From Pontibacter mucosus (GTDB lineage Bacteria > Bacteroidota > Bacteroidia > Cytophagales > Hymenobacteraceae), in the NCBI RefSeq assembly GCF_003054055.1, contig NZ_QBKI01000011.1, positions 62,001 through 126,000 of the forward strand: a DNA stretch of 64,000 nucleotides, in the 5' to 3' direction. Position 1 is the stretch's first letter, and every line of letters begins with the position of its first letter. Shown here in pieces: positions 38,966 through 48,675 of the stretch. The position numbers and the translations under genes are program-made. The notes beneath the pieces are model-generated. The model saw only the letters and a program-made list of their open reading frames with translations, ran no database searches and was not told the origin of the DNA.

Positions 38966-39436
38966 GTGGCAAGAACCCTTTTAGCAAGACGCTGCGCCGG
39001 AGCCGCAGGAGCGGTGCAGCGCGAGTACTTCTGGGACACCGGCACAAGGCAGCAGGTGCACACCGATTTGCCGCAAGGGGCGGCGTGTACGCCTTTTGCC
39101 CTACCCAAAGGAACATTGGTGGATAGCTGGTTTGAGGGGAGCACGAAAGTAGAGGTAAAGACTGTTTGGGATGGCACCGGGCGAATGCCCTCTGAGCTGG
39201 TGGAACTGGTCAGGACGGAGAACGACCCCGGCGGCGGCGTAACGCCCTGCGGGCTGAAGATAGACGATGTGCGGCAGGAATACAGAAACGGCAAATACAT
39301 CCTCACTATCCTGGCCTCCGGCTACAGCGGGGCGGTGGAGTTTTCCATCAACGGCTTTACGGACGTGCAGGATTCCAATGTTTTCGAAGTGGCTGAACCC
39401 GGCAGTTACACCGCTTACGCAAGAGCCAAGAGATGA
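38966..39436 (+). CDS. Distal tail protein candidate
   Basis: A 156-residue protein read from a GTG start (MARTLLARRC); no ATG lies early enough to replace it. It has a beta-rich C-terminal half (KYILTILASGYSGAVEFSI) like a small Ig-type or carbohydrate-binding module. It is the first gene of the distal tail block and overlaps the next start by 4 bp. Exact role unknown. Confidence 0.62.
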   Translation: MARTLLARRCAGAAGAVQREYFWDTGTRQQVHTDLPQGAACTPFALPKGTLVDSWFEGSTKVEVKTVWDGTGRMPSELVELVRTENDPGGGVTPCGLKIDDVRQEYRNGKYILTILASGYSGAVEFSINGFTDVQDSNVFEVAEPGSYTAYARAKR

Positions 39437-42096
39437 TACACCTGTTATACGCCTTCAACACCATCAACCCAGACGAGACGGACCCGTTCGGCAATCCCAT
39501 CTACCTGACGGTGACGGTGTACTTTGACGACGCGCAGGAAGAAGTAACGGCCAAGGCAAAGGACGCAGGCGGGGATTTGTACGCCCCGGAGAAGCCCTTG
39601 CCCGGTTACGCGCCCGAAGCCATGCAATGGGCGGGCAAGACCATCACCACGGCAGCCTTTGCCTATGTGCTAAAACCCCTCACCAGCCCGCCGTTTGCGC
39701 TGGTGGAAAGCAAGACCGCCCTGGAGGTGCCCGTGGAGCCATCGCCGGTGGATTGCGTGGCATCCTTCCCCTTTGTGGTGGAAGCCCGGAGAGGGCCGCG
39801 CTATATCCTGGAGTTCGACGAGCTGGACAACACCACCCACACCTTTACCTGGGATATGGTGGGCTATACCGGCGAGCCAGAATACCTGTGCGGTTCTGAC
39901 GAGCCCGCCGTTATCGAGTGGCAGGGCACGGGCAACAAGCACGGGGTGCTGCACGGCTCCTCAGCCGCCTTCGCGCTCACCATCGAAAACAACGACGCGC
40001 TCTTACGCGACTTCCATACCTCCGACGAGCGCAAGTATAAAGTAAGCCACTATATCGAGGGGGTGCTGAACTGGCGCGGCTGGCACATGGCCGACCTGTA
40101 CAACACGCCCTGGGATAGAAACACCTTCCACGCCACGATTCAGGCGTATGATGGCTTGGCCTCGCTCAACAACAAACCCTACCTGAACGCGGCGGGGGTG
40201 CGCTATTATGGCCGGGCAAGGGCAATAGACGTGATATTCCGCTGCCTGCGCTTGCTGGATTTGGATTTGCCGGTTTGGCTGGGGGTGAATATATGGGAGG
40301 ATACGACAGATTTAAACATCGAGCCGCTGGCACAGGTGTACGTGGACCAGGCCGCTTACTACAGCGACGAGAACGAGCCGCTGCCCTGTGCCGAGGTGCT
40401 GGAAAGAATTTTGCAGCCCTATAACGCTTTCATACGCCAAGCCAAAGGCGCGCTGCATATTTTGCGCTACAACGAGGTGCAGGGTCCGTACCAGCGCCGC
40501 CGCGCCCACATCGGCAGAGGGGATAGTGAGGTGGTCGTAGATGAGCAGACAGAGGAGTTTGAGGAGCTGATTCAGATTCTCTATGACACCGATACGGAGT
40601 ACCGCGAATCGGTGCAGGCGATTTACGCCAAGCCCGCCTATAAGGAGGTAACTACCGTCACGCACTACGGGCCTTACGAGAACTTTGTGCAGAACGGGGA
40701 GTTTGAGCTGTGGGCGGACAACATGCCGCTGTTCTGGGAACTTGGCGAGGGGCTAATGATAGAGCGCATATCAGACGGGGAGAAGTTCATGCTCGGTTTC
40801 CCGCTTTCCCTCTCCGACCGTAACACCAATAATATCCCGAGCCTGTGGAATGACACATATCAGTTCCCGGTCAAATCAGAGGTGGGCTTCACCTTTTCGT
40901 TTGATTACGCCATTACGGTAGAAGATTACCTCGGAAAGCCCGGCATGGAGTGGGTGGAGCTGCCAAACTTTACGCTATCCGGGAACACCTTAACACTGGA
41001 TAACCCGGTCGGAGAAGAAGCCACGGCACTCTTTAACGGCGTAGAAGTGGCCTTCCCCAACGGCCTGATTCAGTCCGGGATTCCCTTGCTCAACAATGAG
41101 GATTTAAAGCGCATTGACACCGTGTACGCCAAGGCAGACGGCACAATTACCTACGTTACAGGTGCTCAGACCGCCTGGGGCGATGAGGACACCGTAACGC
41201 CGGAGCCGGACGATGCACTGCTGATAACTTACATTACATGGGAGGGCAATACGCCTGCCTTCGGATCTGTTTCGAGCGCCTTGTATGTGGATTTCCCCTT
41301 TATGGTGTCCATAGGAGAGTACGATGCCCGCCAGCCGATTTACTTCAGGCAGCCGGTCAGGCAGAGCCGCAAGTACGACTTTGCCCCCGACAACCCCACC
41401 AACACGGGCACCTGGCGCAACACGGGCGGTATCGGCACCCGCAGCCCGAAATTCAGGGTAGAGGAGCTGCAAGGCCGCGAAGGGTATTTTACCGCCACCG
41501 GCACCTATGAGTGGCACCTGCGCCCCTTGGAGGTGGAAGGCTTCCCGAAAGTGCGAATGTATAACCCCTACATCCGCCGCAACACGATGCGGGGGGTGCA
41601 AATCCTGATTGACAACGTGCGCTTTCAGGAACGGGCCCAGGAGGTGGAGCGGATGCTGATTACCGGCACCAACGAGGGGCAGATAAACACTGAACCCTAC
41701 AAACTGGACTTGTACCACGGCTCCGGCATTCCACGGGTAGAGGCGCTTTTAACGCTGGAAGATGGCACGCCTGCCAAGTTCTTCAACAACGGCAAATTGC
41801 TACAAGAGAACACGGCCAGGGATATACTCAACCAGCACAGCCGGGCATTGCTTGTTTTGTCGGCAACGACTACGGCGGGCATTTCGCCTATCTCGGTGGT
41901 AAAGGACTTCAACCTGTACTACCACCGCTTTTTCATGGACAAATACGTCCACTATGTCCGCCGAAACCATGTGAGCTTTGAGGCGATTGAGGTATTGGGA
42001 GGCGTGGAGGAGCTGCCGCCGCAGGATGCCATCATCACCGAGGACGGCAGGCCGATTGTGACGGAAAACTATAACTGGGTAGTGAAAGAAAAATAA
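39433..42096 (+). CDS. Large baseplate/tail-hub protein
   Basis: An 887-residue protein without a recognised family name. The first 100 residues are beta-rich; residues 110-250 (ARRGPRYILEFDELDNTTHT, then GHGVL-type loops) resemble the start of a tail-hub fold, with YNAFIRQAKGALHILRYNEV near 330 as found in Bacteroidota phage tail proteins. Position after the tape measure and size fit a hub or central baseplate protein. The stop overlaps the next start (TAATG). Confidence 0.65.
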   Translation: MIHLLYAFNTINPDETDPFGNPIYLTVTVYFDDAQEEVTAKAKDAGGDLYAPEKPLPGYAPEAMQWAGKTITTAAFAYVLKPLTSPPFALVESKTALEVPVEPSPVDCVASFPFVVEARRGPRYILEFDELDNTTHTFTWDMVGYTGEPEYLCGSDEPAVIEWQGTGNKHGVLHGSSAAFALTIENNDALLRDFHTSDERKYKVSHYIEGVLNWRGWHMADLYNTPWDRNTFHATIQAYDGLASLNNKPYLNAAGVRYYGRARAIDVIFRCLRLLDLDLPVWLGVNIWEDTTDLNIEPLAQVYVDQAAYYSDENEPLPCAEVLERILQPYNAFIRQAKGALHILRYNEVQGPYQRRRAHIGRGDSEVVVDEQTEEFEELIQILYDTDTEYRESVQAIYAKPAYKEVTTVTHYGPYENFVQNGEFELWADNMPLFWELGEGLMIERISDGEKFMLGFPLSLSDRNTNNIPSLWNDTYQFPVKSEVGFTFSFDYAITVEDYLGKPGMEWVELPNFTLSGNTLTLDNPVGEEATALFNGVEVAFPNGLIQSGIPLLNNEDLKRIDTVYAKADGTITYVTGAQTAWGDEDTVTPEPDDALLITYITWEGNTPAFGSVSSALYVDFPFMVSIGEYDARQPIYFRQPVRQSRKYDFAPDNPTNTGTWRNTGGIGTRSPKFRVEELQGREGYFTATGTYEWHLRPLEVEGFPKVRMYNPYIRRNTMRGVQILIDNVRFQERAQEVERMLITGTNEGQINTEPYKLDLYHGSGIPRVEALLTLEDGTPAKFFNNGKLLQENTARDILNQHSRALLVLSATTTAGISPISVVKDFNLYYHRFFMDKYVHYVRRNHVSFEAIEVLGGVEELPPQDAIITEDGRPIVTENYNWVVKEK

Positions 42097-44096
42097 TGGC
42101 AGACGAACTATTAAACCGGACCCCTTTTAGCCGCTTCAAAGAGGTGCTTGCCCCGAACAAGCAAATGTTCGTGGTGGGTTATAACCCCCAGGAGCCGAAT
42201 AAAGAGCAGCAGAATGCCCGATACCCTTTAGAGGCTATCTTTAACTTGTTTGTGTCCGGTATCCCGCTTTCGCCGGGCAAATGGACGGTGCAGCCTTCGA
42301 TATTGGACACCCTTAACGGCGATGGCACCGTGACGCTGCAGGTAACGGCTGGCGAGGCCGACTGGAATGGTGTGCTTGTGGAATATGAAGCCCAAACCTA
42401 TGCCAATATCCCTTTGCCGCAAGAGCCTTTAAAGCAGTTTGCCGCCATTGCCGCATTAGAGGATGGCACTTATGAACTGAAGCTGGATAAGCAGAGCCAG
42501 ACACCGCCCACGCCGCCTATCTCGACCGGGGCGCTGCTGGTAAACTACGTGCTGCTGACCTCAGAGGGTGCCAATGTGGAGCAACCCCCGCAGACCGGCA
42601 TTACCGAGAGCCGGGTACTGGAACTGCTCGCAGATTACTACACCAAAGCGGAAGTAGACGCGCTGATTGCCGCCATCGAACCCGGCACCACGCAAGGACA
42701 GGCCACGGCAGAGGCAGCGAGCGCTACGCTAAACTTTGCCAACCCCTTCGGCCATATCCGCACTGAGGCCTTGACAGGGGCGCAGACCTTTACCAAACAA
42801 GGCGCAGTCTTAGGCTCTACCATTGTGCAAGCCTACACAGCAGATGGTACAAGTACTTTAACCTTTGATTTTGCCCATACGGTGCTGAACAGTGATTTTG
42901 CATCAGGCGGCATCCTGGCGGCAGGGGAGTACAAGCTGTTCTTCTCTAATTGGGGGGATGTGGTAGCAGTAAGTATAGCATCTGTAGGAAGCGGGGTAGC
43001 CCCTACGCCGAATACCCCGCCCACCATCACCTTATTGGGCGCTAACCCGATGACGCTTACGCAAGGGGGCACTTACACCGAACCGGGTGCGACAGCCACC
43101 GATGCGGAAGATGGCGACATCTCAGGCAGCATCGTGATAACCGGAACAGTAGACACCGCTACGGCAGGCACCTATACCCGCCACTACAATGTCTCCGATT
43201 CTAAAGGGTTGGCGGCTACAGAAGTGACCCGCACGGTGAACGTGAACCCGGCAGGCAACACCACGCCCGCACCGCCAACCCTTACGGCTGACGATGCCGC
43301 CAATACCCTGAGCGCCTCCCATGCGCTGGGAGCCTCGGAGATACTGGTAAGCGAGAACGGGGGAGCGTACGTCGCTTACGCCGGCACTATCCAAGTCGGC
43401 AACGTGGCTCGCCCTGTAGGGTATTGGAAATTTAAGGTCAGGGCTGCTGCAGGCAGAAACGAAAGTGCCGTGGTTGAAAGTCCTGCTTTTACTTTTGAGG
43501 ATGGAGCGCTGTTCTCGGACTACTTCGAGGGTCCAGCCGGGCCGGTGGATTCCTCCAAGTGGGTCAGAAGGGGTGCGGCCTCCCAGGTAACCTTTACGCA
43601 CAGCGGAGCCGGTAACCTGAAAATAGAGAGCAAGGGCGGGGCGGCCACCGGGCACCCCTACGATGATGCGCTTCTCCCAAAAGACAGCAGCACCGGACAG
43701 CCAATGCAGTTTGGGGATTGCTACCTGGAGTTCCCGCTGACCACCAGCATCCACACGGCCAACACGTTTTACTATGGATTCGATGTGGATTCGGCCAACT
43801 ATGTCGTGCTGACCAGAACGCAGACCAACTACGGCCATGCCCGCATCCTGATTCGGGAAACTGGCAAAGCGGATGTGGTGGTGAACACCTCCATCCCGCT
43901 GGACAGGTATTGGAGAATCCAGGCCGAGGGCAGCAGCTTCACCTTCTACCACTCCACTGACGGGGTGACCTGGACGGCAGAAGGACCGGCACGCGCTACC
44001 TCCATCGGGGCAAACAAGCGGGTGATGCTGGGAGTGAACGCCTCGGGCGATGCCCGCACGCAGTTTATGAGCTACCTCAAAGTGATGCCGCTATGA
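42096..44096 (+). CDS. Tail fibre/receptor-binding protein with Ig-like and lectin-like domains
   Basis: A 666-residue modular protein. Residues 1-175 are a likely attachment module; about 190-290 is a fibre-like beta region. Residues 308-385 are a DUF5011-type Ig domain (NPMTLTQGGTYTEPGATATD, then GTYTRHYNVSDSKGLAATEV). A second beta module follows to about 465. Residues 470-666 begin LFSDYFEGPAGPVDSSKW and look like a concanavalin-type lectin domain (DUF1349-like). It should recognise a surface glycan. The stop overlaps the next start by 4 bp. Confidence 0.78.
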   Translation: MADELLNRTPFSRFKEVLAPNKQMFVVGYNPQEPNKEQQNARYPLEAIFNLFVSGIPLSPGKWTVQPSILDTLNGDGTVTLQVTAGEADWNGVLVEYEAQTYANIPLPQEPLKQFAAIAALEDGTYELKLDKQSQTPPTPPISTGALLVNYVLLTSEGANVEQPPQTGITESRVLELLADYYTKAEVDALIAAIEPGTTQGQATAEAASATLNFANPFGHIRTEALTGAQTFTKQGAVLGSTIVQAYTADGTSTLTFDFAHTVLNSDFASGGILAAGEYKLFFSNWGDVVAVSIASVGSGVAPTPNTPPTITLLGANPMTLTQGGTYTEPGATATDAEDGDISGSIVITGTVDTATAGTYTRHYNVSDSKGLAATEVTRTVNVNPAGNTTPAPPTLTADDAANTLSASHALGASEILVSENGGAYVAYAGTIQVGNVARPVGYWKFKVRAAAGRNESAVVESPAFTFEDGALFSDYFEGPAGPVDSSKWVRRGAASQVTFTHSGAGNLKIESKGGAATGHPYDDALLPKDSSTGQPMQFGDCYLEFPLTTSIHTANTFYYGFDVDSANYVVLTRTQTNYGHARILIRETGKADVVVNTSIPLDRYWRIQAEGSSFTFYHSTDGVTWTAEGPARATSIGANKRVMLGVNASGDARTQFMSYLKVMPL

Positions 44097-46270
44097 GCCT
44101 GAGCACGTTTGCCGCCTTCCTGCCTGCCCTGACGCGGGAGCCGCAGCCGCCCGTAGACCCGACCGGCAAGCTGTTGGCCTCCGTGGCCCTGCACCGCTAC
44201 GGGGCCGTGATGACCGTCAACCAGAACACCGACACGCTGGGCACTAACAAGTACCCTTCCGAGTTCTGGGCCATGCAGTACAACATCAAGCCCACGGCGT
44301 TTGTCTCGCGCTACATGGGGGCTGACAACACCCTGACCAATTTCGGCAGGGTGGAGAAGAGTATCTACTTTCAGACCGACCGCTGGCAGCACCCTTCTAC
44401 GGGCACCATCGGCCTGATTCCCGACTATAACAGCACCACCTGGAGTAGCGCGGGGGCGGCGGTGTTTAACGTGACAGCGGGCCAAGCCAAGCCCGACCGC
44501 TACCCCAACCACGGCCAGCAACTATATGATGTTTCAGGCGGGGTGTACGGGTGGGATTCGGTACAAGGCGCAGGCACTAACAACCTGGCAGAGCTGACCG
44601 GCTTGATAGATGCGGAGAAAAGCCAGTACAGCGAGGCTCCTTTTGCCTTCTCTTACCGCAACGGCAGGAACGACACGCCAGAGGTGTACGCGCCTTATTT
44701 TTTGGGCGGCAGAAACTCCTTCTTCTCTACCAGTGGCGATGCTAACACTTCCTACGGCTCAGGGGCAGGGTTGCCGAATAACAAAACGGCCCGCCTCGAC
44801 TACGTGGACAGGGCCAGCGCCACGCGCTACGCCGACTTCACCTCCGGCGTTGCGAGCATCGGCGTGGAGTCGGGCGGCACGGCCACGGACCGGGACAACT
44901 ACCTGGCGCAGGAGCTGCTGAAAACGGTGCAGAGCAAGGGTTTCTTTCAGGACTTCATGCACTGGCACACGGCGGGAACGCTGGTGCGCGACATGTACCG
45001 CCTGACCCGCTCCACGCTGCTCGGGCAGGACGTGCACTTTGCGGGCTACGAGGAGGCGCTGCGCTACCTGTGGGCCAGGCAATCGGTGCAAAGCGTGACG
45101 GTGGAGGGCACGACAGTTTCGCTGGTATGGAAAGCCTTTGATTTACCGGAGGCTTTAACCATTCCGGTATCTATCAGAATAGACACCACCGGAACGGACC
45201 TGGCAGGCAAGCACCTCGCTTCAAGCGTGGGGCAGGTGCTGCGCAAATCGGCCAACGTGTTCGTGGTGGAAGTGCCCTATGGCACAAGCTCGTTCACGGT
45301 TTCGGAAACAGCCAGTCCGGTCTATATCGACTTAGGGGTGCCTGCCATTGGCTTTGAGCTGAGCGGCACCACCCTGACCGTCACTTGTGACAAGCCCTGT
45401 CGGGTGGCGCTGTGGAAAGCGGCCACCGGCACGGCAGAGAGCAGCCTGGGCGCTCCGGTGCGCTCCACGGCATATCAGACGGTGCATACCTTTACGCTCA
45501 CCTCCACGGAGGCAGCGGGCGATTTGTACGTCGGGGCTTTAAGCGAACGGGGGCAGAGCGCGGTGGTGAAGGTAGGGGAGGCACCGCCCAATAACCTGCT
45601 ATTCTCCGACAACCTGGAAGGCAGCAGCTACCTGTCCGGCTGGAACATCCAGAACGGGGGCACCGCTTACGCGATTCAGCATCAGGCGGCTCCGGGAGGC
45701 GGGAAGGCGTTGCGCTTTGAGCTACGGGCAGGCGACCCGCCCAATAATTCGGGAACAAGAACCGAGGTGTATTACCCGGAAAGATTAGAGGAGGCGTGGT
45801 ATAGCTTCCGAGTTTACTTTCCAAGTGCCGAATATGCCGATGAAACCGGAACCAGCCGGGAAAGCATCGCGCAATGGCACCAGGGCGGCGGCTCAGGTAG
45901 CCCTTACAACATGCTGCTGATTCAGCAGGGGCGCTTCTGGCTGTTCTTAGACAACGACGCGGGCAGGAATATCCGGCTGGACATCGGTAGCCAGGTGAAG
46001 GACTTCTGGCACACCTTCGTGTTTTACACCCGCTTCAGCGAGTTTGCCGAAGGGCACATCAAATGCTGGCACAACGGCACGCTGGTAGCCGATGAAACCG
46101 GCCCGAACCTGGCCGCTGGCTTTAGCTTGCCAGAGGTGAAGTTAGGCATCTACAAATGGGACTGGAACAACTCCGGCACTACTACGACCGATAAGCGCGT
46201 GATGTGGTTGGATGAGGTGAAAATCGGGAATAAAGACGCCACCTACGCCCAGATGGCCGGGCAGACCTAA
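44093..46270 (+). CDS. Tail protein with C-terminal polysaccharide-lyase-like domain
   Basis: A 725-residue protein, probably a tailspike depolymerase. Residues 505-725 (starting SDNLEGSSYLSGWNI; later TRTEVYYPERLEEAWYSFR, ESIAQWHQ and KLGIYKWDW) resemble the heparin-lyase-I-like jelly-roll family that cleaves acidic polysaccharides. The N-terminal half has traits of a polysaccharide-deacetylase fold (PFAFSYRNGRND, FMHWHTAG), but the DD metal pair expected near the start is not seen, so it may be inactive. A beta linker joins them. Substrate is unknown; acidic capsule is a reasonable guess. Confidence 0.75.
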   Translation: MSLSTFAAFLPALTREPQPPVDPTGKLLASVALHRYGAVMTVNQNTDTLGTNKYPSEFWAMQYNIKPTAFVSRYMGADNTLTNFGRVEKSIYFQTDRWQHPSTGTIGLIPDYNSTTWSSAGAAVFNVTAGQAKPDRYPNHGQQLYDVSGGVYGWDSVQGAGTNNLAELTGLIDAEKSQYSEAPFAFSYRNGRNDTPEVYAPYFLGGRNSFFSTSGDANTSYGSGAGLPNNKTARLDYVDRASATRYADFTSGVASIGVESGGTATDRDNYLAQELLKTVQSKGFFQDFMHWHTAGTLVRDMYRLTRSTLLGQDVHFAGYEEALRYLWARQSVQSVTVEGTTVSLVWKAFDLPEALTIPVSIRIDTTGTDLAGKHLASSVGQVLRKSANVFVVEVPYGTSSFTVSETASPVYIDLGVPAIGFELSGTTLTVTCDKPCRVALWKAATGTAESSLGAPVRSTAYQTVHTFTLTSTEAAGDLYVGALSERGQSAVVKVGEAPPNNLLFSDNLEGSSYLSGWNIQNGGTAYAIQHQAAPGGGKALRFELRAGDPPNNSGTRTEVYYPERLEEAWYSFRVYFPSAEYADETGTSRESIAQWHQGGGSGSPYNMLLIQQGRFWLFLDNDAGRNIRLDIGSQVKDFWHTFVFYTRFSEFAEGHIKCWHNGTLVADETGPNLAAGFSLPEVKLGIYKWDWNNSGTTTTDKRVMWLDEVKIGNKDATYAQMAGQT

Positions 46271-46274
46271 TGGG

Positions 46275-46421
46275 CTACTTTTTAGGCTTGTGAAGTTCCA
46301 CAAAGATAAGCGCCGCCGCTGCAGCCAGGAACCCCATAAGGGTGATGATAAAGGAGGTGAAGAAGGCTAGCACACCAAATACGGTAGCCAACACGAGGGC
46401 GTGGGAAATAGTCAGTTTCAT
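46275..46421 (-). CDS. 48-residue leftward membrane protein
   Basis: Runs from the ATG complementary to 46419-46421 (MKLTISHALVLATVFG) to the stop at 46275-46277. Two hydrophobic segments cover most of it; the end is basic (HKPKK). It is a small opposite-strand gene between tail and lysis genes, a common place for cargo genes. Function unknown. Confidence 0.6.
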   Translation of the reverse strand: MKLTISHALVLATVFGVLAFFTSFIITLMGFLAAAAALIFVELHKPKK

Positions 46422-46489
46422 AGCAGGATTTAAGGATACCTTGGCAATATATAAAATATAGATAATATGTTGTAAATAATTCTAAACAA

Positions 46490-46696
46490 ATGAATATGAA
46501 AAAAATCTTGCAATTCCTTTTCCCGTTGGCCTACCCCTTGGTAGTGATATGGCACATCATCTTAGGGGCGCTTGTGGCGGGTATAGCCGTGCTTGTGTTC
46601 AACCTGGAGCCTAGCACCATGCTTGGGGTTGGCGCAGCGTTAGGGGCTATCGTAGCGGGCTTTGTGCTGTTCCTGCTGGTAAGGCATAAGCTATGA
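46490..46696 (+). CDS. 68-residue membrane protein, two spans
   Basis: Hydrophobic at about residues 8-38 and 42-63 (GAALGAIVAGFVLFLLV) with a positive C terminus. Its size and position before the endolysin make it a possible holin or antiholin. Overlaps the next gene by 4 bp. Confidence 0.62.
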   Translation: MNMKKILQFLFPLAYPLVVIWHIILGALVAGIAVLVFNLEPSTMLGVGAALGAIVAGFVLFLLVRHKL

Positions 46697-47148
46697 GGTT
46701 GCTGCTGTTCTTAGCCTGTGCTATAGCCTTAGCAGGCATTTGCTGGCTGTGGGTGCAACGTGACCATGCTGAGATAAAGCAAGCTACTGGCAAGAAGAAC
46801 CTGCTCAGTAAGTTTCACCGGCAGGGCCTGCTCTGGAAAATGCTTTCAGTACTGCCCCTGCCTATCGTATTTGCGCTGTTGGGGTTCGGTCTTAGCTGGA
46901 AAGCGCTGCTGGCCTTTGCCGCTTTCAGCTTGTACGCGATTTCCTTCTGGTGGTACTTCTTTGACAGGTGGCTGAACGTGGAGCGCGGGCTGAGCAGGTG
47001 GTACTTCGGCAAAAGCAATTCGCTGGACCTGTGGCTGCGAAAGCAGGCGGCTAAATACGGGCTGAAAAACCAGCATTTAATCAACCGCGTGAAGCTGCCT
47101 TTGCTCTTGCTGGCAAGTTGCATTTGTCTGGTAATCGTTTATAGCTAA
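46693..47148 (+). CDS. Membrane protein, about four spans
   Basis: A 151-residue protein with spans near 3-20, 48-65, 67-88 and 130-149 and a basic loop between the third and fourth (FGKSNSLDLWLRKQAAKYG). No family recognised. It precedes the TATATTAG box at 47164. Confidence 0.65.
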   Translation: MRLLLFLACAIALAGICWLWVQRDHAEIKQATGKKNLLSKFHRQGLLWKMLSVLPLPIVFALLGFGLSWKALLAFAAFSLYAISFWWYFFDRWLNVERGLSRWYFGKSNSLDLWLRKQAAKYGLKNQHLINRVKLPLLLLASCICLVIVYS

Positions 47149-47163
47149 TTCTCTATTTTTCCG

Positions 47164-47171
47164 TATATTAG
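47164..47171 (+). promoter_or_regulatory. TATATTAG promoter box of the lysis block
   Basis: TTTTTCCG followed by TATATTAG, matching the box at 21332 (TTTTCCG before it) and the leftward box at 29657. It leaves a leader of about 90 bases before the small gene at 47264. Confidence 0.52.
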
Positions 47172-47263
47172 TGTTCTATATAACAACAGATGTACGGGCT
47201 TAATGTAACGCCGTGGACATACTCTATTACCTGTTTCTATACCTCACCCTAAACGCTGATACC

Positions 47264-47386
47264 ATGAGCAAAGAAGAGCAATTACTACCGGAAGAAACGC
47301 AGGTGCAGACCGCCGCTGAGACAGACGGCGTGCCGCCGGCAGACAAGCCACGCCCACCGAAAAACCCGGAACCGACAGAGGACTAA
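47264..47386 (+). CDS. 40-residue acidic, proline-rich protein
   Basis: Short frame from ATG 47264 (MSKEEQLLPEETQVQ) to a stop that overlaps the next start (TAATG). It is acidic and proline-rich, probably disordered. Function unknown. Confidence 0.6.
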   Translation: MSKEEQLLPEETQVQTAAETDGVPPADKPRPPKNPEPTED

Positions 47387-47874
47387 TGGGCAGAGGGGAT
47401 AAGTTCATACACCTGCGCGTGATATGGCTGGCAGCCTTTGTGCTGGTGGCCTTTTACCTGCACGAGCTGTTCCAGTTCGTCTACTACGACGTGCTGCATG
47501 TGAACGCGCGCTTTTTCGGCGTGGAGGTGTATTCGCTTATCCCTTTTCACCCTTACCCGGACACGGTGCAACTCGACATTCAGGTGTACGTCTGGGAGGT
47601 AGGGGTGCATGTGATTATGCTCCTATTGGTGCACATGCTGCACCACGCCGTGCACCTGTTGAACGCGCTGGATAACCCCATTCCGGGCTATCATGAGGAC
47701 AGTTTGCGGCTTATCAAAGGGCTCAGGTACTTCTTTGTGATGCAAATGGTGCTCTATTTATTCTTTCACGGGCAGCAGGACGAGGTGTATGACCTGGTGG
47801 TGATATTTGTCTGCTTTGTGACGCCCTTTTTAAAGCGGACCCTGCCCCAACGCCTAAAAGACGCGCAGAAATGA
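47386..47874 (+). CDS. Membrane protein, about four spans
   Basis: A 162-residue protein with spans near 12-30, 68-88, 112-128 and 133-150 and several His residues (HELFQF, VHMLHHAVHLL). Overlaps the next gene by 4 bp. No family recognised; possible lysis or exclusion function from context. Confidence 0.65.
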   Translation: MGRGDKFIHLRVIWLAAFVLVAFYLHELFQFVYYDVLHVNARFFGVEVYSLIPFHPYPDTVQLDIQVYVWEVGVHVIMLLLVHMLHHAVHLLNALDNPIPGYHEDSLRLIKGLRYFFVMQMVLYLFFHGQQDEVYDLVVIFVCFVTPFLKRTLPQRLKDAQK

Positions 47875-48221
47875 GCCCTTTGACCAAACTCGCCGAGCTA
47901 CTGAAAACAGGCACCGAGAAATCAAGCGTGCCCAACATTGTGCTGTGGACTATCTTTTTGCTCGTGTTCATCTATTACGGCAGGGGCATACAAGGGATAG
48001 CCCAGACAGCGGCCAAGGAGACTTCACCCGAGGAAATGGCTGCCAAGCGGGAGGAGCGCGAAACCACCAAGCAACTCGTCGAGGAGCTTAGGAACCTGAA
48101 CCACCGGCTCACCATTTTCGAGCAACTGTACAACGAGCGCTTCGGCACCATCAACCACCGCCTTAACAACGTGGAGGAGGAGCAGAAAATCATCCGGGAA
48201 AATTACGTGAGAAAACGATAA
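47871..48221 (+). CDS. Membrane-anchored coiled-coil protein next to endolysin
   Basis: A 116-residue protein with one span (IVLWTIFLLVFIYYG, about residues 23-39) followed by a long charged coiled coil (ETTKQLVEELRNLNHRLTIF). It lies 18 bp before the endolysin. A single-span plus coiled-coil plan resembles holin accessory or i-spanin proteins, but no direct match is seen. Confidence 0.65.
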   Translation: MSPLTKLAELLKTGTEKSSVPNIVLWTIFLLVFIYYGRGIQGIAQTAAKETSPEEMAAKREERETTKQLVEELRNLNHRLTIFEQLYNERFGTINHRLNNVEEEQKIIRENYVRKR

Positions 48222-48239
48222 CCCCTACACCCTACCAAC

Positions 48240-48671
48240 ATGGCACGAGCTATTACCAACATCGTGATTCACACCACCGCCACGGCACAATCTGCCAAAG
48301 TGGAGAGCATCCAAAGCTACTGGCGCAACTCGCTGGGCTGGAAGTCTCCCGGCTATCACAAGCTTATTGAGGCGAATGGCAACGTGGTTACGCTGGCTCC
48401 TGACGAATCCATTACCAATGGCGTAGCGGGCTATAACTCCAACTCGCTGCATGTGTCCTACATCGGCGGCATTGACAGCAAGGGAGGGGCGATAGATAAC
48501 CGCACCGAGGCCCAAAAGAAAGCCATGGCGGCAGTCGTGGCAGCCTGGAAGGTAAAGTATCCGAATGCCATGGTTTTAGGCCATCGTGACTTCCCGAATG
48601 TGCGTAAGGCGTGCCCGTGTTTTGATGCGAAACCATGGTGGAAGGAAGTAGAACAGGCAATAAAAAAATAG
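48240..48671 (+). CDS. Endolysin, N-acetylmuramoyl-L-alanine amidase (Amidase_2)
   Basis: A 143-residue enzyme of the T7-lysozyme type that cuts the amide bond between muramic acid and the stem peptide. The zinc ligands are H11 in NIVIHTTA, H115 in VLGHRD and C125 in KACPCF; K123 matches the catalytic lysine of T7 lysozyme. YHKLIEANG (residues 39-47) is the usual Y-x-x-x-I/V segment. It has no signal peptide, so it needs a holin to reach the wall. The holin candidate follows by 4 bp. Confidence 0.94.
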   Translation: MARAITNIVIHTTATAQSAKVESIQSYWRNSLGWKSPGYHKLIEANGNVVTLAPDESITNGVAGYNSNSLHVSYIGGIDSKGGAIDNRTEAQKKAMAAVVAAWKVKYPNAMVLGHRDFPNVRKACPCFDAKPWWKEVEQAIKK

Positions 48672-48675
48672 AGAT

